DNA of 64,000 bases from contig JBGPTF010000005.1 in assembly GCA_041490445.1 (NCBI GenBank), forward strand, positions 1 to 64,000, in the 5' to 3' direction. Source of the DNA: JBGPTF01 sp041490445 (GTDB taxonomy: Bacteria > Acidobacteriota > Terriglobia > Acidiferrales > UBA7541). Below the pieces are notes generated by a model. It was not told the origin of the DNA and made no database searches. It saw only the letters and a list, made by a program, of their open reading frames with translations. Below, one piece after another: positions 62,775 to 64,000 of the stretch. The position numbers were made by a program, and so were the translations under genes. Numbering within the stretch: position 1 is the first letter of the stretch; the number at the start of each line of letters is the position of its first letter.

Positions 62775-62887
62775 ACACTTTTCCAAGGGCCCCGGCAACG
62801 GCCGGCACCCCGGCGCCATCCAGTTAGAAGGCAGCGAGAGGCTGAGAAGCCACCCAGCGGGCTCCTGGCGCTGCCAGGGAGGCAGCG

Positions 62888-63250
62888 ATGCTGACCAGAG
62901 CGAAATGGGCAGGGATTGTCCTGGGTGCGGGATTGTTGCTGAGCGGAGCGAGCACGGCGAAGGCCGATTGCCGCGATCGCGTCCAACATGGGGGACGCGA
63001 TCTTGTCCGCACCGAGCGGCGCTTCGGGCCGTGGAGCCGGCAGGGAAGAGAGGAACGAAATGAACTCCTCCGCGCCCGGCAGAGCTGCGGCAACCGGGGT
63101 AACGGATGGCTCCGTGGTGACGGTTGGCTTGGCCGTGACGGTGGCCGAGGTTTGGATCGAGATGACCATCGGCACCGCCGGGATCGCGACCACGATCGCG
63201 ATGACCGGGGGCGCAGGCGCGATCGTGACCGCGACAGGGATCGGGACTGA
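62888..63250 (+). CDS. Exported Arg/Asp-repeat protein, 120 aa
   Basis: Starts at ATG 62888 after GGGAGG. A signal peptide (WAGIVLGAGLLLSGASTAKA) and DCRDRVQHGGRDLV are followed by glycine-rich GWLRGDGWLGRDGG and a tail of RD/HR dipeptides (DRDRDRDRD). The repetitive DNA keeps other frames open, but this one alone has a signal peptide and ribosome-binding site. Low-complexity RD tails occur in periplasmic acidobacterial and other proteins; function unknown. A strong intrinsic terminator follows. Confidence 0.7.
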   Translation: MLTRAKWAGIVLGAGLLLSGASTAKADCRDRVQHGGRDLVRTERRFGPWSRQGREERNELLRARQSCGNRGNGWLRGDGWLGRDGGRGLDRDDHRHRRDRDHDRDDRGRRRDRDRDRDRD

Positions 63251-63288
63251 CTGCTCCCCTCACTGATCGACATTGAGATACCCCTTCC

Positions 63289-63329
63289 AGAGGGAAAGAG
63301 GCTTCGGCTTCTTTCCCTCTTTCTGTTTT
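63289..63329 (+). terminator. Strong intrinsic terminator
   Basis: A 14-bp stem (AGAGGGAAAGAGGC with GCTTCTTTCCCTCT, one G-T pair) closes on a TTCG tetraloop and is followed by TTCTGTTTT. It ends the RD-rich gene's transcript. Confidence 0.85.
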
Positions 63330-63459
63330 GCGGGAAAGTAGGTCGAAGTGATCCCATGAGACGGACGATGACACCCGTGCGTTGATTTCTCGCACGGGAG
63401 GACGCAGCCGGGAGGGGGAGACAAACCGGCTGTGCCGGTGAAACAAGGTTCGGTGTCGC

Positions 63460-63774
63460 TCAGTTGCTGGTTTCGGCGAGAACCGGCGCGAAAACGGCTT
63501 CGAACCGGCGCTTCTCATCACGATCGTGCAGCAGCACGACGGGGACGATTCGCAGCGACCGCTTGCAGTTGCGGCACGTGGTTGCCTCACCCTGTACGTC
63601 CTGAACAAAACCGTCCGTGAAATGATACGACGCACGCGGGCGCCGGGCATTCTTCGCTCCCGCCGCGCCGCAGTTCGGGCAGACGAACTCCACCCGATCT
63701 TCCTGGGGATTGCGGTCGAGCGCTGCCCAGCCGGTGTAACGCACCCCAATGGTTTCCAGGTTGTTGCGATTCAT
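63460..63774 (-). CDS. Zinc-ribbon protein, 104 aa
   Basis: From ATG 63772-63774 the protein starts MNRNNLETIGVRYTGWAALD and carries FVCPNCGAAGAK and ATTCRNCKRSLRIVPVV, a four-Cys zinc ribbon split by a loop of about 35 residues. An in-frame ATG at 63789 is possible; GAGGCAGG before the chosen ATG favours the shorter form. The upstream AT-rich stretch (63870-63900) may hold its promoter. Cytosolic; function unknown. Confidence 0.6.
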   Translation of the reverse strand: MNRNNLETIGVRYTGWAALDRNPQEDRVEFVCPNCGAAGAKNARRPRASYHFTDGFVQDVQGEATTCRNCKRSLRIVPVVLLHDRDEKRRFEAVFAPVLAETSN

Positions 63775-64000
63775 AAGTGCCTGCCTCATGTCTCTCTTAG
63801 GAAATACCGCCTTGCGTAAGGGTGAGATGCTTTTCCGCGCGCATGCGATGCATGGAATCCTGACCTGTGGAATAAAGTATTTAATTTCTTTTAGATATAA
63901 GACCCACAAAAAGCCTGGGTACAGTTTCAACGGGCTGGTGTCCAAAGGGAGAGAGAGGTCGCGCGACCCTTCGAAAATGGATGGCGGCGGATTCGCAGAT

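Noticed and set aside
62181..63749. Minus-strand open frame of about 520 codons
   Set aside because: Antisense of the LOG-family gene and the RD-rich gene; serine/arginine-rich shadow.

Overview
The window looks like a chromosomal segment of a member of the Acidobacteriota, probably a soil or environmental lineage. Several protein types point there: two PadR-regulator plus 'ADOP' (Acidobacterial Duplicated Orphan Permease) modules, two further orphan MacB/FtsX-type permeases, two VWFA-related acidobacterial secreted proteins, a carboxypeptidase-regulatory-like secreted protein, and many exported proteins of unknown role. The DNA is GC-rich and gene-dense, with no insertion sequence, prophage, CRISPR array, rRNA or tRNA that I could recognise. 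This assignment is inference from protein families, not from a marker-gene search.

Layout. 1-10.3 kb: the end of a malectin-domain protein, cobalamin-dependent ribonucleotide reductase (nrdJ), an alpha/beta hydrolase, a tandem of orphan ABC permeases, a DinB-like exported protein and a sulfurtransferase. 10.3-13.4 kb: PadR + ADOP module 1, with a clear promoter/operator and a TTG start. 13.5-27.9 kb: an accessory stretch of secreted and unknown proteins (VWFA, TPR, TIG/PD40 lipoprotein, LolA-like/TonB-like), a PaaX-type repressor, a compact tyrosinase-like protein, an exported rhodanese, a dienoyl-CoA-reductase-like SDR and an archease. 28-32.5 kb: the translation cluster thrS ... infC-rpmI-rplT. 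32.6-35.7 kb: PadR + ADOP module 2. 36-39.7 kb: pheS-pheT-zapA. 39.8-45.8 kb: a CusCBA/CzcCBA-type heavy-metal RND efflux operon. 45.9-46.1 kb: a probable 6S RNA followed by a YmdB-type phosphodiesterase. 48-60 kb: the replication region: a candidate origin, dnaA, dnaN, then gyrB and gyrA with small genes between them. 60-64 kb: VOC, VWFA, LOG-family and zinc-ribbon genes.

How the genes work together. The window holds core information processing (dnaA/dnaN/gyrB/gyrA, thrS, pheST, infC-rpmI-rplT, nrdJ, zapA, 6S RNA), interleaved with acidobacterial envelope genes. The dnaA region carries 11-bp-phased DnaA-box-like motifs and is the best candidate for the chromosomal origin. No recF lies between dnaN and gyrB. 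Both PadR-ADOP modules share one design: regulator gene first, palindromic operator over the promoter, GGAGG-TTG start, and permease translated immediately after or overlapping. The efflux operon is a complete metal-exporting tripartite pump, preceded by a His/Cys-containing small membrane protein.

Most notable points: the probable 6S RNA; the AUC start inferred for infC; the paired PadR/ADOP operators; a PheT without its tRNA-binding OB domain; a GyrA with Val at the quinolone-contact Ser position; a MOSC-SnoaL fusion; a broken GntR-type regulator fused to a VOC-like tail; a dispersed palindromic intergenic repeat with GTCATYC ends; and an orphan intrinsic terminator in the leader of a surface lipoprotein gene. 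I found no convincing entirely new multi-gene system. The closest candidate is the PadR/ADOP module, whose function is unknown.
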